From Aggregatibacter kilianii (GTDB lineage Bacteria; Pseudomonadota; Gammaproteobacteria; Enterobacterales; Pasteurellaceae): a DNA stretch of 56,770 nt. Under the pieces are notes generated by a model. The model saw nothing but the letters and a program-made list of their open reading frames with translations, did not search any database and was not told where the DNA came from. The position numbers and the translations under genes are program-made. Location of the stretch: positions 1-56,770 of the forward strand of contig NZ_NRCJ01000015.1 in NCBI RefSeq assembly GCF_003129965.1, written 5' to 3'. Positions 19,963 through 29,390 of the stretch are shown piece after piece. Within the stretch, counting starts at the first letter, position 1, and every line of letters begins with the position of its first letter.

Positions 19963-20878
19963 CGCCGCACTGTTGCAATTTGCCGCACAATTCCCGTTGC
20001 AATATATTCAGGGCGAACGGGGCTGCCGCCTGGCTTATCGACATTTCACCCATCATCCCGTCGCCCGTAAATTGGTGATCATGGTGAACGGCAGGGCGGA
20101 AAATATCCTGAAATGGACGGAAATTGCGCAGGATTTTTATACTCAGGGCTATGATGTGCTGCTATTCGATCATCGCGGACAAGGCTATTCGCAGCGGTTA
20201 TTGAAAGATCCGGAAAAAGGCTATTTGGACGAATTTCGCTTTTATGTGCAGGACATGGCGAAAATAATCGAAAATCTGACCGCACTTTATCCTTATCCGC
20301 AGCAATATTTGCTCGCCCATTCCCTCGGCGGGCTGGTTTCCGCTTATTATCTGGCAAATTTTGATCATCGCATTGAACGGGCGGTGTTTTCCGCACCGTT
20401 TTTTGGTGTGCCGCTCAAAAAGCCCACGCGCGACGAGCTGCTGCTGAATTTGATGATGTTATGGGGGCAAGGGGAGCGCTATGTGTTCGGCAAAAGCGCC
20501 TACAAGCCGGTGGATGCGGAACACAATGATTTAAGTCATAGCGTGGCGCGTATGCAGTGGATGAATGAGGTGAATCGGGAAAATCCTCAACTGAGACTGG
20601 GCGGACCGACCTTCCGCTGGGTGCATTTGTGTCTGACCGCCATTAAAAATCTGCCGAAAGTCCTGCCCCGCATTGAAACGCCGGTGTTGTTGCTGGAAGC
20701 GGAACAGGAAAAGATCGTAAATAATAAAACGCTGAAAAAACTGACCGCACTTTTGCCCCACGGCGAACGGCGAAAAGTCCGGGGCGCCAAGCATGAAATT
20801 CTGTTTGAAATTGATGACATTCGTCAGCCGGCGTTGCAATGGATTTACGATTTTCTTAATCCAGACAAGCCCGCATAA
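19955..20878 (+). CDS. pldB: Lysophospholipase L2-like alpha/beta hydrolase PldB
   Basis: An alpha/beta-hydrolase of 307 residues. The nucleophile elbow is [11 protein letters not shown] near 118-128 (Ser in HSLGG). An oxyanion-region MVNGRAEN lies near 43-50, FDHRGQGYS near 70-78, and the likely acid and histidine follow in [10 protein letters not shown] near 248 and GAKHEIL near 275. E. coli PldB hydrolyses lysophospholipids; the nearby yigL-like gene matches the E. coli pldB-yigL neighbourhood. It overlaps the WaaL-like gene at its start and convergent crcB at its end by 23 bases. Confidence 0.85.
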   Translation: MHNAALLQFAAQFPLQYIQGERGCRLAYRHFTHHPVARKLVIMVNGRAENILKWTEIAQDFYTQGYDVLLFDHRGQGYSQRLLKDPEKGYLDEFRFYVQDMAKIIENLTALYPYPQQYLLAHSLGGLVSAYYLANFDHRIERAVFSAPFFGVPLKKPTRDELLLNLMMLWGQGERYVFGKSAYKPVDAEHNDLSHSVARMQWMNEVNRENPQLRLGGPTFRWVHLCLTAIKNLPKVLPRIETPVLLLEAEQEKIVNNKTLKKLTALLPHGERRKVRGAKHEILFEIDDIRQPALQWIYDFLNPDKPA

Positions 20879-21236
20879 GCAATACGCCGAACCAAGTAAA
20901 CAGCAGGGTTCCGAACAAATGGGTAGCGATAACGCCAAGCCCCAGCGTCCATTTTCCGTTCAATAGATTTTCCATCACTTCCGCCGAAAAGGAAGAAAAC
21001 GTCGTCAAACTGCCAAGAAAACCGGTGACCAGAAAGAGCTTCCACTCATTGGAAATTTGCGGAAAATGCCAGAATAACGCCAACAATAAGCCGATGAGAA
21101 AACACCCCAGATAATTGGCGATTAAGGTGCCGAAAGAAAACATGGCGAATAGCGGATTCAGCCATAAGCCCAACATCCAACGTAACCCGGCACCCAATGC
21201 TGCGCCGCCGCTAATCAGCAATAAGGCGGAGAACAT
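20856..21236 (-). CDS. crcB: Fluoride channel FluC/CrcB
   Basis: A small dimeric membrane channel that exports fluoride. The 126-residue protein has four hydrophobic segments. Signatures are GAGLRWMLG near residues 15-23, [14 protein letters not shown] near 36-49 and [15 protein letters not shown] near 72-86, with the phenylalanines that line the fluoride path. It starts two bases after yigL ends, so the two are co-transcribed. Its 3' end overlaps convergent pldB. I see no fluoride riboswitch upstream of the yigL-crcB unit. Confidence 0.92.
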   Translation of the reverse strand: MFSALLLISGGAALGAGLRWMLGLWLNPLFAMFSFGTLIANYLGCFLIGLLLALFWHFPQISNEWKLFLVTGFLGSLTTFSSFSAEVMENLLNGKWTLGLGVIATHLFGTLLFTWFGVLLMRACLD

Positions 21237-21238
21237 GA

Positions 21239-22057
21239 TCAGTAAATGCCGTAAATCGCACGCAAATAGGATGCCACCGCTTCATGTCCGTGGCGGCCGA
21301 TCACTTCCAGTTGTGGACAGGCTTGTACCAAACGCGGATCGGCGTTGCCCATAATGCAACCTTTGCCCACTTCCGCCAGCATTTCCACGTCGTTCATGCC
21401 GTCGCCGAAAGCGATACAATCCTGCAAACCGTATTCCCGTTGTCCGATCACCTGTGCAAGTGCGGTGGCTTTTGACACATTTTTATTCATCACTTCCAAA
21501 CAAATCGGCGTGGAATAGGTCATGCTGATTTGTTCGCCGAAATCCTTACGAATACGTTGTTCGAGCTCCACTAAATCTGCCGGCGTGCGCCCGATAAAAA
21601 ACACTTTTTCCGTATCTCTGCCGTGGTGCCGTTTAAAATCCACAATGTCGTAGGTAAAACCGGAATCTTTGTGATATTTCGCCAGTTCGGGAATGTCTTT
21701 GTTGATAAACCAACCTTCCGCCTGATAGCTGTTGACGCAAACCCGTGTGTCGTCAAAAGGCAGGTTCATGATTTGATAGGCAATGGTTTCAGGCAGGGAA
21801 TTATTGAGCAGCAACTCGCCGTGCAGATTATGCGCCTGTGCGCCGTTTGAGGTAATCAGCACCGCGTCCTTCACTTTGGTTTTCTTCAAAATGCTGGACA
21901 CATCAAAATAATTACGCCCGGTGGCAAGCACGATATCCACCTTGTTGTCGTACAAGCGCTCCAGCGTTTGCGCGGTAAAATCACCGACCACATGGTGTCC
22001 GTTAAGTAATGTACCGTCCATGTCGGAAACAATGGCGCGGTAAGGCAGTTTTTGCAT
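21239..22057 (-). CDS. yigL: HAD-IIB (Cof-type) phosphatase YigL
   Basis: A cytoplasmic HAD phosphatase of 272 residues. Motif I is [11 protein letters not shown] near 10-20. Motif II lies in LITSNGAQ near 67, and motifs III/IV in [23 protein letters not shown] near 220-240 (given for position). The sequence resembles E. coli YigL along its length as I recall it; YigL can dephosphorylate pyridoxal phosphate and sugar phosphates. The pldB neighbourhood supports this. It is the first gene of the yigL-crcB pair and is divergent from ilvG. Confidence 0.85.
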   Translation of the reverse strand: MQKLPYRAIVSDMDGTLLNGHHVVGDFTAQTLERLYDNKVDIVLATGRNYFDVSSILKKTKVKDAVLITSNGAQAHNLHGELLLNNSLPETIAYQIMNLPFDDTRVCVNSYQAEGWFINKDIPELAKYHKDSGFTYDIVDFKRHHGRDTEKVFFIGRTPADLVELEQRIRKDFGEQISMTYSTPICLEVMNKNVSKATALAQVIGQREYGLQDCIAFGDGMNDVEMLAEVGKGCIMGNADPRLVQACPQLEVIGRHGHEAVASYLRAIYGIY

Positions 22058-22212
22058 GATTTATTACCTCAAAGAAAATGAATGGCTAATGGTAACAAAT
22101 TTTGAGCAAAAATATTCGTGCTTTCCTTGAATTTTTTCAAGAAATGTAATAAAAGATTAAATCTTTCACGCAGTAAAAAAATTCCTCCCTCAAAATAGAA
22201 GTTATCGTAAGT

Positions 22213-23865
22213 ATGAACGGTGCAAATTTAATAATCGAGTGCTTAAAAGCACATAATGTGGACACAATTTTCGGCTATCCCGGCGGCGCCATCATGCCAA
22301 CCTACGATGCCATCTATGATTCCGGTTTAGATCATCTGCTCTGTCGCAACGAACAGGGCGCCGCCATGGCGGCAATCGGCTATGCGCGCGCATCGGGCAA
22401 AGTGGGCGTGTGTATCGCCACCTCCGGGCCGGGTGCAACCAATCTCATCACCGGCCTCGGCGATGCCTTAATGGATTCCATTCCGATCGTCGCCATTACC
22501 GGACAAGTCGCCTCGCCGCTTATCGGCACCGACGCCTTTCAGGAAGCGGACGTATTAGGGCTTTCCCTTGCCTGCACCAAACACAGCTTCATCGTACAGA
22601 ATATTGAAGAACTGCCGGAAATTCTCGCCAAAGCCTTTGAAATCGCACAAAGCGGCAGACCGGGACCGGTGTTGATCGACGTACCGAAAGACGTGCAAAT
22701 TGCACCGACCGTAGCGAAGCCTATCGTCAATTCACCGCAAAAAACCACCGCACTTCACGAGGCGCATTTAGCGCAAGCCCTAGGCTTATTACAAGAAGCA
22801 CAACGCCCTGTCGCTTATATCGGCGGTGGTGTGGGCATGGCGGGTGCGGTGCCGGCATTGCGATATTTTCTACATACCACCCAAATGCCGAGTGTAGTCA
22901 CCTTAAAAGGCTTGGGCGCCGTATCCGCCGACGATCCGTACTATTTAGGCATGCTCGGCATGCACGGCACCAAAGCCGCTAACTACATTACGCAAGAAGC
23001 AGATTTATTGCTGGTGTTCGGCGCCCGTTTTGATGATCGCGTGACCGGCAAACTGGACACCTTCGCGCCACACGCCAAAGTGATTCATGTGGATATCGAC
23101 GGCGCCGAATTAGGCAAATTACGCCGTCCGAATATCGCCTTACGCGGCGACCTCATTCAAACGCTGGAAACCCTCAGCGTGCCGTTAAACATTTCCCCTT
23201 GGCAACAAACCGTGCTGGAACACAAAACCCAATACGCTTTCCGTTACGGCGAAAATATCGGCGAACAGTTAATCAACCCGCTTTGGCTGCTTAACAGCCT
23301 GTCCAACAAAAAAATGCCTGATACGATTGTGGTCACGGACGTCGGGCAACATCAAATGTGGTCGGCGCAACATATTCAACATCACGCACCGGAAAACTTC
23401 ATCACCTCCGCCGGCTTCGGCACTATGGGCTTCGGCCTGCCCGCCGCCATCGGCGCAAAAAAAGCCCGCCCGCAGGATGAAGTGATTTTAGTCAGCGGCG
23501 ACGGCTCCATCATGATGAACATTCAGGAACTCGGTTCCATCAAACGGGGCAAAGCACCGATTAAAATCGTGCTGATGGACAACCAACGCCTGGGCATGGT
23601 GCGCCAATGGCAATCCCTGTTTTTCAACGCCCGCCACAGCAACACCATTTTAGACGACAACCCGGATTTCGTGGTGCTCGCCTCCGCCTTCGGCATTCAG
23701 GGCGAACGCATCACCTCGGCACATCAGGTGGAAGCCGCGCTAGATCGCATGCTCGCCAGTCAAGAAGCCTATTTATTACATATTTGCATTCATTCCGACG
23801 AAAACGTATGGCCGCTGGTGCCGCCGGGCGCATGCAACGCAGATATGTTGGAAAGTATGGAGTAA
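22213..23865 (+). CDS. ilvG: Acetolactate synthase II large subunit IlvG
   Basis: The thiamine diphosphate-dependent catalytic subunit of acetohydroxyacid synthase, first common step of branched-chain amino acid synthesis. The 550-residue protein is closest in appearance to E. coli Ilv[21 protein letters not shown] at the start, [19 protein letters not shown] near 46, with the catalytic glutamate. A ThDP-binding GDGSIMMN... motif lies near 433, and [11 protein letters not shown] near 457. The upstream 155 bases shared with yigL show no leader peptide rich in Ile/Val/Leu codons, so classical attenuation is not evident. ilvM follows after four bases. Confidence 0.95.
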   Translation: MNGANLIIECLKAHNVDTIFGYPGGAIMPTYDAIYDSGLDHLLCRNEQGAAMAAIGYARASGKVGVCIATSGPGATNLITGLGDALMDSIPIVAITGQVASPLIGTDAFQEADVLGLSLACTKHSFIVQNIEELPEILAKAFEIAQSGRPGPVLIDVPKDVQIAPTVAKPIVNSPQKTTALHEAHLAQALGLLQEAQRPVAYIGGGVGMAGAVPALRYFLHTTQMPSVVTLKGLGAVSADDPYYLGMLGMHGTKAANYITQEADLLLVFGARFDDRVTGKLDTFAPHAKVIHVDIDGAELGKLRRPNIALRGDLIQTLETLSVPLNISPWQQTVLEHKTQYAFRYGENIGEQLINPLWLLNSLSNKKMPDTIVVTDVGQHQMWSAQHIQHHAPENFITSAGFGTMGFGLPAAIGAKKARPQDEVILVSGDGSIMMNIQELGSIKRGKAPIKIVLMDNQRLGMVRQWQSLFFNARHSNTILDDNPDFVVLASAFGIQGERITSAHQVEAALDRMLASQEAYLLHICIHSDENVWPLVPPGACNADMLESME

Positions 23866-23869
23866 CCCC

Positions 23870-24085
23870 ATGGAACACCAAATCGAACTCACCGCCCAAC
23901 ATCGCCCCGAAGTGCTGGAACGCATTCTCCGCGTCGCCCGCCATCGCGGCTTCACTGTGACAAAAATGGAAATGGAACTGATTGACGACAAAGTGCGGTT
24001 AAAATTCACCGTAAAATCTGACCGCACTTTGGAATTGTTAGTGAGTCAGTTGGAGAAGATTTATGATGTGATTGAGGTAAGATAA
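23870..24085 (+). CDS. ilvM: Acetolactate synthase II small (regulatory) subunit IlvM
   Basis: A 71-residue ACT-domain regulatory subunit partnered with IlvG. It reads ELTAQHRPEVLERILRVARH near residues 5-24, the normal opening of the ACT fold. Two uptake signals in opposite orientation (about 23992 and 24021) lie inside the gene and encode part of the second half of the domain. Its stop overlaps the start of the lipoprotein gene (TAATG). In E. coli ilvE comes next; here it is absent from the operon and replaced by that lipoprotein gene. Confidence 0.9.
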   Translation: MEHQIELTAQHRPEVLERILRVARHRGFTVTKMEMELIDDKVRLKFTVKSDRTLELLVSQLEKIYDVIEVR

Positions 24086-24717
24086 TGAAAAAATTTATAT
24101 TATTTGTTTTCTCTATTTTCTTTGTTTTTGGGTGTACGACCAATAAAAAAGAAATATCTAAGCAAACAGAGGTTATTCAAGCCTTTTTTATTGCAAACAA
24201 TAATATTTATGCCATTGGTAATTTAAACAACTATCAATTCTCTTCTTCTGAATCTAAAAATGTGCAAGATTTCATTGATTTTTTAAATTCTCAAGATATG
24301 AAAGCTTTTAAAAAAGCAAGCATAGATAGAATTGAGAGAAATGCTGAAGATCATAAAATTGAATCAGTCATATTTATTGAGCTTGATAGCAAAAAATTGA
24401 CTCAAAAAAGAAAAGAAGAGTTATTCAATAAACGTGATGTTTATAAATCTGATGAAGCAAATCCTAAATTACTTTTTCATATAAGCAATGGGGAGATTAT
24501 AGAGCTTCAAAATAAAGATGAAATATTGACTAAAGGAAAACTGTCTAGACCATTAAAAACAAATTTTATTGAATATAAAAACACTAGAGAATTTGATAAA
24601 GGACCTGATGCACCATCTGCGGAATTATTAGCTGTGTTTACGATTGGTGCGGTTGTGATGATTCCATTAGCGATTATTTCTTTGCCATTTCAGGCAGTAG
24701 ATTCATTATCTAAATAA
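24085..24717 (+). CDS. Unknown AT-rich lipoprotein inside the ilv operon
   Basis: I do not recognise this 210-residue protein. It has a clear lipoprotein signal: MKKFILFVFSIFFVFGCTT, with Cys17 as the lipidated residue. The body is charged, with a Ser/Asn-rich part (about 45-60). A hydrophobic C-terminal segment (ELLAVFTIGAVVMIPLAIIS, about 180-199) could insert in a membrane. It starts at the ilvM stop with a one-base overlap and ends 40 bases before ilvD. The DNA is much more AT-rich than the flanking ilv genes and has no uptake signal. It has no evident connection with amino acid synthesis. Confidence 0.7.
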   Translation: MKKFILFVFSIFFVFGCTTNKKEISKQTEVIQAFFIANNNIYAIGNLNNYQFSSSESKNVQDFIDFLNSQDMKAFKKASIDRIERNAEDHKIESVIFIELDSKKLTQKRKEELFNKRDVYKSDEANPKLLFHISNGEIIELQNKDEILTKGKLSRPLKTNFIEYKNTREFDKGPDAPSAELLAVFTIGAVVMIPLAIISLPFQAVDSLSK

Positions 24718-24757
24718 TACAAACGAACCCTAAAAAATTTACTTGGAGAGATTATTT

Positions 24758-26596
24758 ATGCCAAAACTACGTTCAGCGACCAGCACACAAGGTCGTAATA
24801 TGGCGGGCGCGCGCGCTTTGTGGCGTGCTACAGGAATGAAAGAAAATGACTTCGGCAAACCGATTATCGCGGTGGTGAACTCGTTTACCCAGTTCGTGCC
24901 GGGGCATGTTCACTTAAAAGATATGGGGCAGCTCGTCGCAAAAGAAATTGAAAAAGCAGGCGGCGTGGCGAAAGAATTTAACACCATCGCAGTGGACGAC
25001 GGTATCGCGATGGGACACGGCGGGATGCTTTATTCGCTTCCAAGCCGTGACTTAATTGCGGACTCTGTGGAATACATGGTGAACGCGCACTGTGCGGACG
25101 CTATGGTGTGTATTTCCAACTGCGACAAAATCACCCCGGGAATGTTAATGGCGGCAATGCGTTTGAACATTCCGGCGATTTTCGTTTCAGGCGGTCCGAT
25201 GGAAGCGGGGAAAACCAAGCTTTCTGATCAACTCATTCGCTTAGACTTGGTTGATGCGATGATCGAAGCCGCCGATCCGAACGTTTCAGATGAACGCATT
25301 GATGCGATTGAGCGTTCTGCTTGCCCAACTTGCGGTTCTTGCTCCGGTATGTTCACCGCGAACTCCATGAACTGCTTAACGGAAGCCTTAGGTTTAAGCT
25401 TGCCGGGTAACGGCTCAATGCTTGCCACCCACGCAGACCGTAAAGAGCTTTTCTTAAAAGCCGGTCGTCAAATCGTCGAGCTTTGCAAACGCTACTACGA
25501 ACAAGACGACGAAAGCGTATTGCCACGTTCAATCGGCACCTTCGATGTCTTTGAAAATGCGATGAGTTTAGACATCGCCATGGGCGGTTCAAGTAACACA
25601 GTGTTGCACTTACTCGCTGCCGCACAAGAAGCGGGCGTGGACTTCAAAATGGAAGACATCGACCGCTTATCCCGTAAAGTGCCTTGCTTGAGCAAAATCG
25701 CGCCGAACACCAACAAATACCATATGGAAGACGTTCACCGCGCAGGCGGTATTATGGGCTTATTGGGCGAATTAGACCGTGCGGGCTTAATCCACAAAAA
25801 TACGCACACCGTGTTAGGAATGAGTATGGGCGAACAACTTGACCAATACGACATCATCCGCAACCAAGACGAAGAATTACTCAAATTCTTCCGCGCCGGT
25901 CCTGCGGGTATTCGTACCACGCAAGCCTTCTCACAAGATTGCCGTTGGGATACCGTAGATAACGACCGCGTAAACGGCTGTATCCGTAACAAAGAAAACG
26001 CCATTTCACAAGAAGGCGGCTTGGCGGTGTTATTCGGCAATATCGCCGAAGACGGCTGTATCGTAAAAACCGCAGGCGTAGATGAATCCATCTGGAAATT
26101 CACCGGTAAAGCCATCGTCTTTGAAAGCCAAGAAGATGCGGTCGCCGGCATTTTAGGCGGCAAAGTGAAAGAAGGTCACGTGGTGATCATTCGCTATGAA
26201 GGCCCGAAAGGCGGCCCGGGTATGCAAGAGATGCTTTACCCGACCAGCTACTTAAAATCTATGGGCTTAGGTAAAAAATGTGCGCTCTTAACGGACGGAC
26301 GTTTCTCCGGCGGTACATCAGGTTTGTCTATCGGACACGCTTCACCGGAAGCGGCTTCCGGCGGTGCAATCGGTTTAGTGCGTGATGGCGATACCATCAA
26401 CATCGACATTCCAAACCGCGCGATTAACCTTGCTATCAGCGATGAAGAACTTGCCGTACGCCGTGCCGAGCAAGATCAAAAAGGCTGGCAGCCTGCAAAC
26501 CGCCAACGTGAGGTTTCCTTCGCGTTGAAAGTGTTCGGACATTTCGCGACATCGGCGGATAAAGGCGCGGTGCGTGATAAAACATTGTTGAAATAA
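24758..26596 (+). CDS. ilvD: Dihydroxy-acid dehydratase IlvD
   Basis: Iron-sulfur enzyme that dehydrates dihydroxyisovalerate and dihydroxymethylvalerate to the keto acids of valine and isoleucine. The 612-residue protein has the cluster cysteines in [12 protein letters not shown] near residue 121 and [11 protein letters not shown] near 193. [20 protein letters not shown] is near the C-terminus. The ATG at 24758 is used because GGAGAG precedes it; an in-frame TTG at 24743 lies within or before that site. It is separated from ilvM by the AT-rich lipoprotein gene and from ilvA by a palindromic repeat. Confidence 0.96.
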   Translation: MPKLRSATSTQGRNMAGARALWRATGMKENDFGKPIIAVVNSFTQFVPGHVHLKDMGQLVAKEIEKAGGVAKEFNTIAVDDGIAMGHGGMLYSLPSRDLIADSVEYMVNAHCADAMVCISNCDKITPGMLMAAMRLNIPAIFVSGGPMEAGKTKLSDQLIRLDLVDAMIEAADPNVSDERIDAIERSACPTCGSCSGMFTANSMNCLTEALGLSLPGNGSMLATHADRKELFLKAGRQIVELCKRYYEQDDESVLPRSIGTFDVFENAMSLDIAMGGSSNTVLHLLAAAQEAGVDFKMEDIDRLSRKVPCLSKIAPNTNKYHMEDVHRAGGIMGLLGELDRAGLIHKNTHTVLGMSMGEQLDQYDIIRNQDEELLKFFRAGPAGIRTTQAFSQDCRWDTVDNDRVNGCIRNKENAISQEGGLAVLFGNIAEDGCIVKTAGVDESIWKFTGKAIVFESQEDAVAGILGGKVKEGHVVIIRYEGPKGGPGMQEMLYPTSYLKSMGLGKKCALLTDGRFSGGTSGLSIGHASPEAASGGAIGLVRDGDTINIDIPNRAINLAISDEELAVRRAEQDQKGWQPANRQREVSFALKVFGHFATSADKGAVRDKTLLK

Positions 26597-26606
26597 TGAA
26601 ATCATT

Positions 26607-26720
26607 CCCCTCTTTAGCAAAGAGGGGTTAGGGGAGATTTGGCAGGCGTAATTTCAACCTCATAATTGGATTTTATATTGTCAAAATCTCCCCTCAGCCC
26701 CCTCTTTATTAAAGAGGGGG
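26607..26720. repeat. Inverted palindromic repeat between ilvD and ilvA (CCCCTCTTT family)
   Basis: Two hairpins, CCCCTCTTT/AAAGAGGGG (26607-26627) and CCCCCTCTTT/AAAGAGGGGG (26698-26720), are arranged as mirror copies. Inner arms GGGGAGATTT (26631-26640) and AAATCTCCCC (26684-26693) are also complementary, so the whole can fold into one long structure. It lacks a gene and looks like a MITE or REP doublet. It could partly terminate the ilvD message before ilvA. Confidence 0.8.
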
Positions 26721-26770
26721 AGCATAAAATTTGAAGGAAAAATCAACCGCACTTTATAATAAATAACACC

Positions 26771-28312
26771 ATGAAAACCCTACTCACCAACCCACAACCC
26801 ACCCAAAGCGACTACATCAACGCTATCGTAAAACTTGGCGGGCGCGTGTATGAAGCCGCGCAAGTCACGCCATTACAAAAAATGGGGAAACTTTCTGAAC
26901 GTTTACACAACAATATTTGGATCAAGCGCGAAGATCGCCAGCCCGTCAACAGCTTCAAGCTACGCGGTGCTTATGCCATGATTTCCAGCCTTTCGCTGGA
27001 GCAAAAAGCCGCCGGCGTGATTGCTGCGTCAGCAGGCAACCATGCACAAGGCGTGGCGTTATCGGCTAAACAACTTGGCTTGAAAGCGCTCATCGTGATG
27101 CCACAAAACACACCGAGCATCAAAGTGGATGCGGTGCGTGGTTTTGGCGGTGAAGTATTGTTGCACGGCGCAAATTTTGATGAAGCCAAAGCGAAAGCGG
27201 TGGAACTTTCCAAAGAAAAGCACATGACGTTTATTCCGCCTTTCGATCATCCCTTGGTGATTGCCGGACAAGGCACACTCGCCATGGAAATGTTGCAGCA
27301 GGTGGCGGATTTAGATTATGTGTTCGTGCAAGTCGGTGGCGGTGGTCTCGCCGCAGGCGTGGCGATTTTGCTGAAACAGTTTATGCCGGAAATCAAAGTT
27401 ATCGGCGTGGAATCTAAAGATTCCGCCTGCTTAAAAGCTGCGCTCGACAAAGGCGAACCGACGGATTTGGCGCACGTGGGCTTATTTGCCGACGGTGTGG
27501 CGGTAAAACGCATCGGCGATGAAACCTTCCGTTTATGCCAACAATATTTAGACGATATAGTGTTGGTGGACAGCGACGAAGTGTGCGCAGCCATGAAAGA
27601 TTTGTTTGAAAACGTCCGTGCCGTGGCAGAACCATCGGGCGCATTAGGCTTGGCTGGCTTGAAGAAATATGTGAAACAGCATGGGATTCAAGGCAAAAAC
27701 ATGGCAGCGATTTTGTCCGGTGCGAACCTGAATTTCCACACCTTGCGTTATGTCTCCGAGCGTTGCGAAATCGGTGAAAATCGCGAAGCCTTACTTGCGG
27801 TGACCATGCTGGAACAACCGGGCAGCTTCTTAAAATTCGCCCATGTGCTGGGCAGCCGTGCGGTAACGGAATTTAGTTACCGCTATGCCGATGATAAACG
27901 CGCTTGCGTGTTTGTCGGTGTTCGTACCACAAATGAGCAAGAAAAAGCAGATATTATCGCCGATCTCACGAAAAACGGTTTCGATGTGGAAGATATGTCC
28001 GACGATGATATTGCGAAAACCCACGTTCGTTATTTAATGGGCGGACGGGTCACCAACCACGGCGAACGCCTTTATACCTTTGAATTTCCGGAGCAAAAAG
28101 GCGCACTGTTAAAATTCCTTGAAACCCTCGGCACACGTTGGAACATTTCCCTTTTCCATTATCGCGCCCACGGTGCGGATTACGGCAATATTCTTGCCGG
28201 CTTCCAATTGGAACAAGGCAACGTTGCCGACTTTGAACAGGCGTTGGAACAACTGGGCTATGTGTATCAAGACGTGAGCGACAGCAAATCCTATCGTTAT
28301 TTCTTACGTTAA
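26771..28312 (+). CDS. ilvA: Threonine dehydratase (biosynthetic) IlvA
   Basis: PLP enzyme that converts threonine to 2-oxobutanoate, the entry to isoleucine synthesis. The 513-residue length equals E. coli IlvA. The PLP lysine lies in PVNSFKLRGAYAM near residues 57-69, and the glycine-rich phosphate loop VQVGGGGLAAG near 187-197. Two C-terminal ACT-like domains (about 330-420 and 425-513) would bind isoleucine for feedback control. It is the last ilv gene and is followed by a strong uptake-signal terminator. Confidence 0.96.
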   Translation: MKTLLTNPQPTQSDYINAIVKLGGRVYEAAQVTPLQKMGKLSERLHNNIWIKREDRQPVNSFKLRGAYAMISSLSLEQKAAGVIAASAGNHAQGVALSAKQLGLKALIVMPQNTPSIKVDAVRGFGGEVLLHGANFDEAKAKAVELSKEKHMTFIPPFDHPLVIAGQGTLAMEMLQQVADLDYVFVQVGGGGLAAGVAILLKQFMPEIKVIGVESKDSACLKAALDKGEPTDLAHVGLFADGVAVKRIGDETFRLCQQYLDDIVLVDSDEVCAAMKDLFENVRAVAEPSGALGLAGLKKYVKQHGIQGKNMAAILSGANLNFHTLRYVSERCEIGENREALLAVTMLEQPGSFLKFAHVLGSRAVTEFSYRYADDKRACVFVGVRTTNEQEKADIIADLTKNGFDVEDMSDDDIAKTHVRYLMGGRVTNHGERLYTFEFPEQKGALLKFLETLGTRWNISLFHYRAHGADYGNILAGFQLEQGNVADFEQALEQLGYVYQDVSDSKSYRYFLR

Positions 28313-28327
28313 AAAACGCTCGAATTT

Positions 28328-28366
28328 TTAACCGCACTTTCGGCTGAAAAGTGCGGTTAATTTTTT
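28328..28366 (+). terminator. Uptake-signal hairpin terminator after ilvA
   Basis: Stem TTAACCGCACTTT/AAAGTGCGGTTAA (13 bp) with a seven-base loop, followed by six T residues. Confidence 0.9.
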
Positions 28367-28398
28367 CGGTGTTTCTTCTTTCCCCTTTCACAAAACGA

Positions 28399-28427
28399 TT
28401 AAAAATCCGCCGTAAATAAGATAGAAT
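28399..28427 (+). promoter_or_regulatory. Promoter of the darA/darB-like operon
   Basis: TTAAAA (28399-28404), a 17-base spacer and TAGAAT (28422-28427), followed by GCGCC. The -10 block is the same TAGAATGCGCC seen before kdkA. This suggests the three genes 28468-30951 start their own transcript, independent of ilvA. Confidence 0.5.
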
Positions 28428-28467
28428 GCGCCTTTCTTTCCCGAATTCAATTTACTTTTTTTAATCT

Positions 28468-29388
28468 ATGTCCGAACCTCAAAAACAGATTTTAGTGGTC
28501 TCTTATTCGCAAACCGGGCAGCTTAATACGCTGACGGAAAACTTTCTGCAACCGCTAAAACAACTTGGAAACATCACCGTTGAAGAATGTCAGGTGCGCC
28601 CGTTAACGCCCTACGCTTTTCCGTGGAAATTTATTGAATTTTTTAATCAATTTCCCGAATCCGTACATTTAAAACCGGCACCGATTGAGACGCCAAAATT
28701 ACAGCGGGAAAAATATGATTTGGTGGTCATCGCTTACAGCGTCTGGTTTCTCTCGCCATCACAACCGATAACGGCGTTTTTGCAAAGCGAACAAGCGAAA
28801 ACGCTGAAAGACACACCGGTGATTACGCTGATCGGTTGTCGCAATATGTGGCTGATGGCACAAGAAAAAATGAAGAAAATGTTGACCGCACTTGGTGCGA
28901 ACCTAATCGGCAATATTGTTAAAACCGACCAATCCAACGCTTGGGCGAGCTTTATCACCACGCCCGCCTGGATGCTGAGCGGCGAAAAACGTTATTTTTC
29001 ATGGTTGCCGAGTGCCGGCATTAGCGATCACGAGCTTGAGGATATGCAACGTTTCGGCGCAAAATTGGCGGAAACCTTACGGGCACATCAACCGTTGGAT
29101 ACCGCGCTTTTCCGTGATATGGGCGCGGTGAAAATCGACGAAAAATTGATGATGAGCGAAAAAGTCGGTCATCGCAGTTTTTATCTATGGGGCAAATTGC
29201 TGTTAAAGTGCGGTCGGATTTCACCGCGTTTTCGCAATGCCATGCTCTATTTTTATATCGGCTTTTTAATTATACTAATCCTCACCGTCGTACCGCTTTC
29301 TGCGGTCATTAAACGCTTACTTAAACCATTATTAAAAGAAAAATTAGCGCGCCAAAAACGCTATTTTGCCGAGCCTTCAGGGGAATAA
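28468..29388 (+). CDS. Flavodoxin-fold protein, DarA-like (dialkylresorcinol condensing enzyme family)
   Basis: The 306-residue product has a flavodoxin-like N-terminal domain with an FMN-loop-like VVSYSQTGQLN near residues 10-20. A YDLVVIAYSVWFLSPSQP strand-loop lies near 90-107. A hydrophobic segment (FYIGFLIILILTVVPLSAVI, about 264-283) before a basic tail suggests attachment to the inner membrane. It resembles proteins annotated as DarA, which act with a DarB ketosynthase in making dialkylresorcinol-type lipids; this is from memory, unsearched. The DarB/FabH-like gene starts two bases after its stop. The actual product here is unknown. Confidence 0.65.
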   Translation: MSEPQKQILVVSYSQTGQLNTLTENFLQPLKQLGNITVEECQVRPLTPYAFPWKFIEFFNQFPESVHLKPAPIETPKLQREKYDLVVIAYSVWFLSPSQPITAFLQSEQAKTLKDTPVITLIGCRNMWLMAQEKMKKMLTALGANLIGNIVKTDQSNAWASFITTPAWMLSGEKRYFSWLPSAGISDHELEDMQRFGAKLAETLRAHQPLDTALFRDMGAVKIDEKLMMSEKVGHRSFYLWGKLLLKCGRISPRFRNAMLYFYIGFLIILILTVVPLSAVIKRLLKPLLKEKLARQKRYFAEPSGE

Positions 29389-29390
29389 AT

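Noticed and set aside
22058-22212. Attenuator leader peptide for ilvG, or fluoride riboswitch for yigL-crcB
   Set aside because: Short ATG frames here have no run of Ile/Val/Leu codons, the hairpins lack T runs, and no fluoride riboswitch pattern could be recognised on the minus strand.
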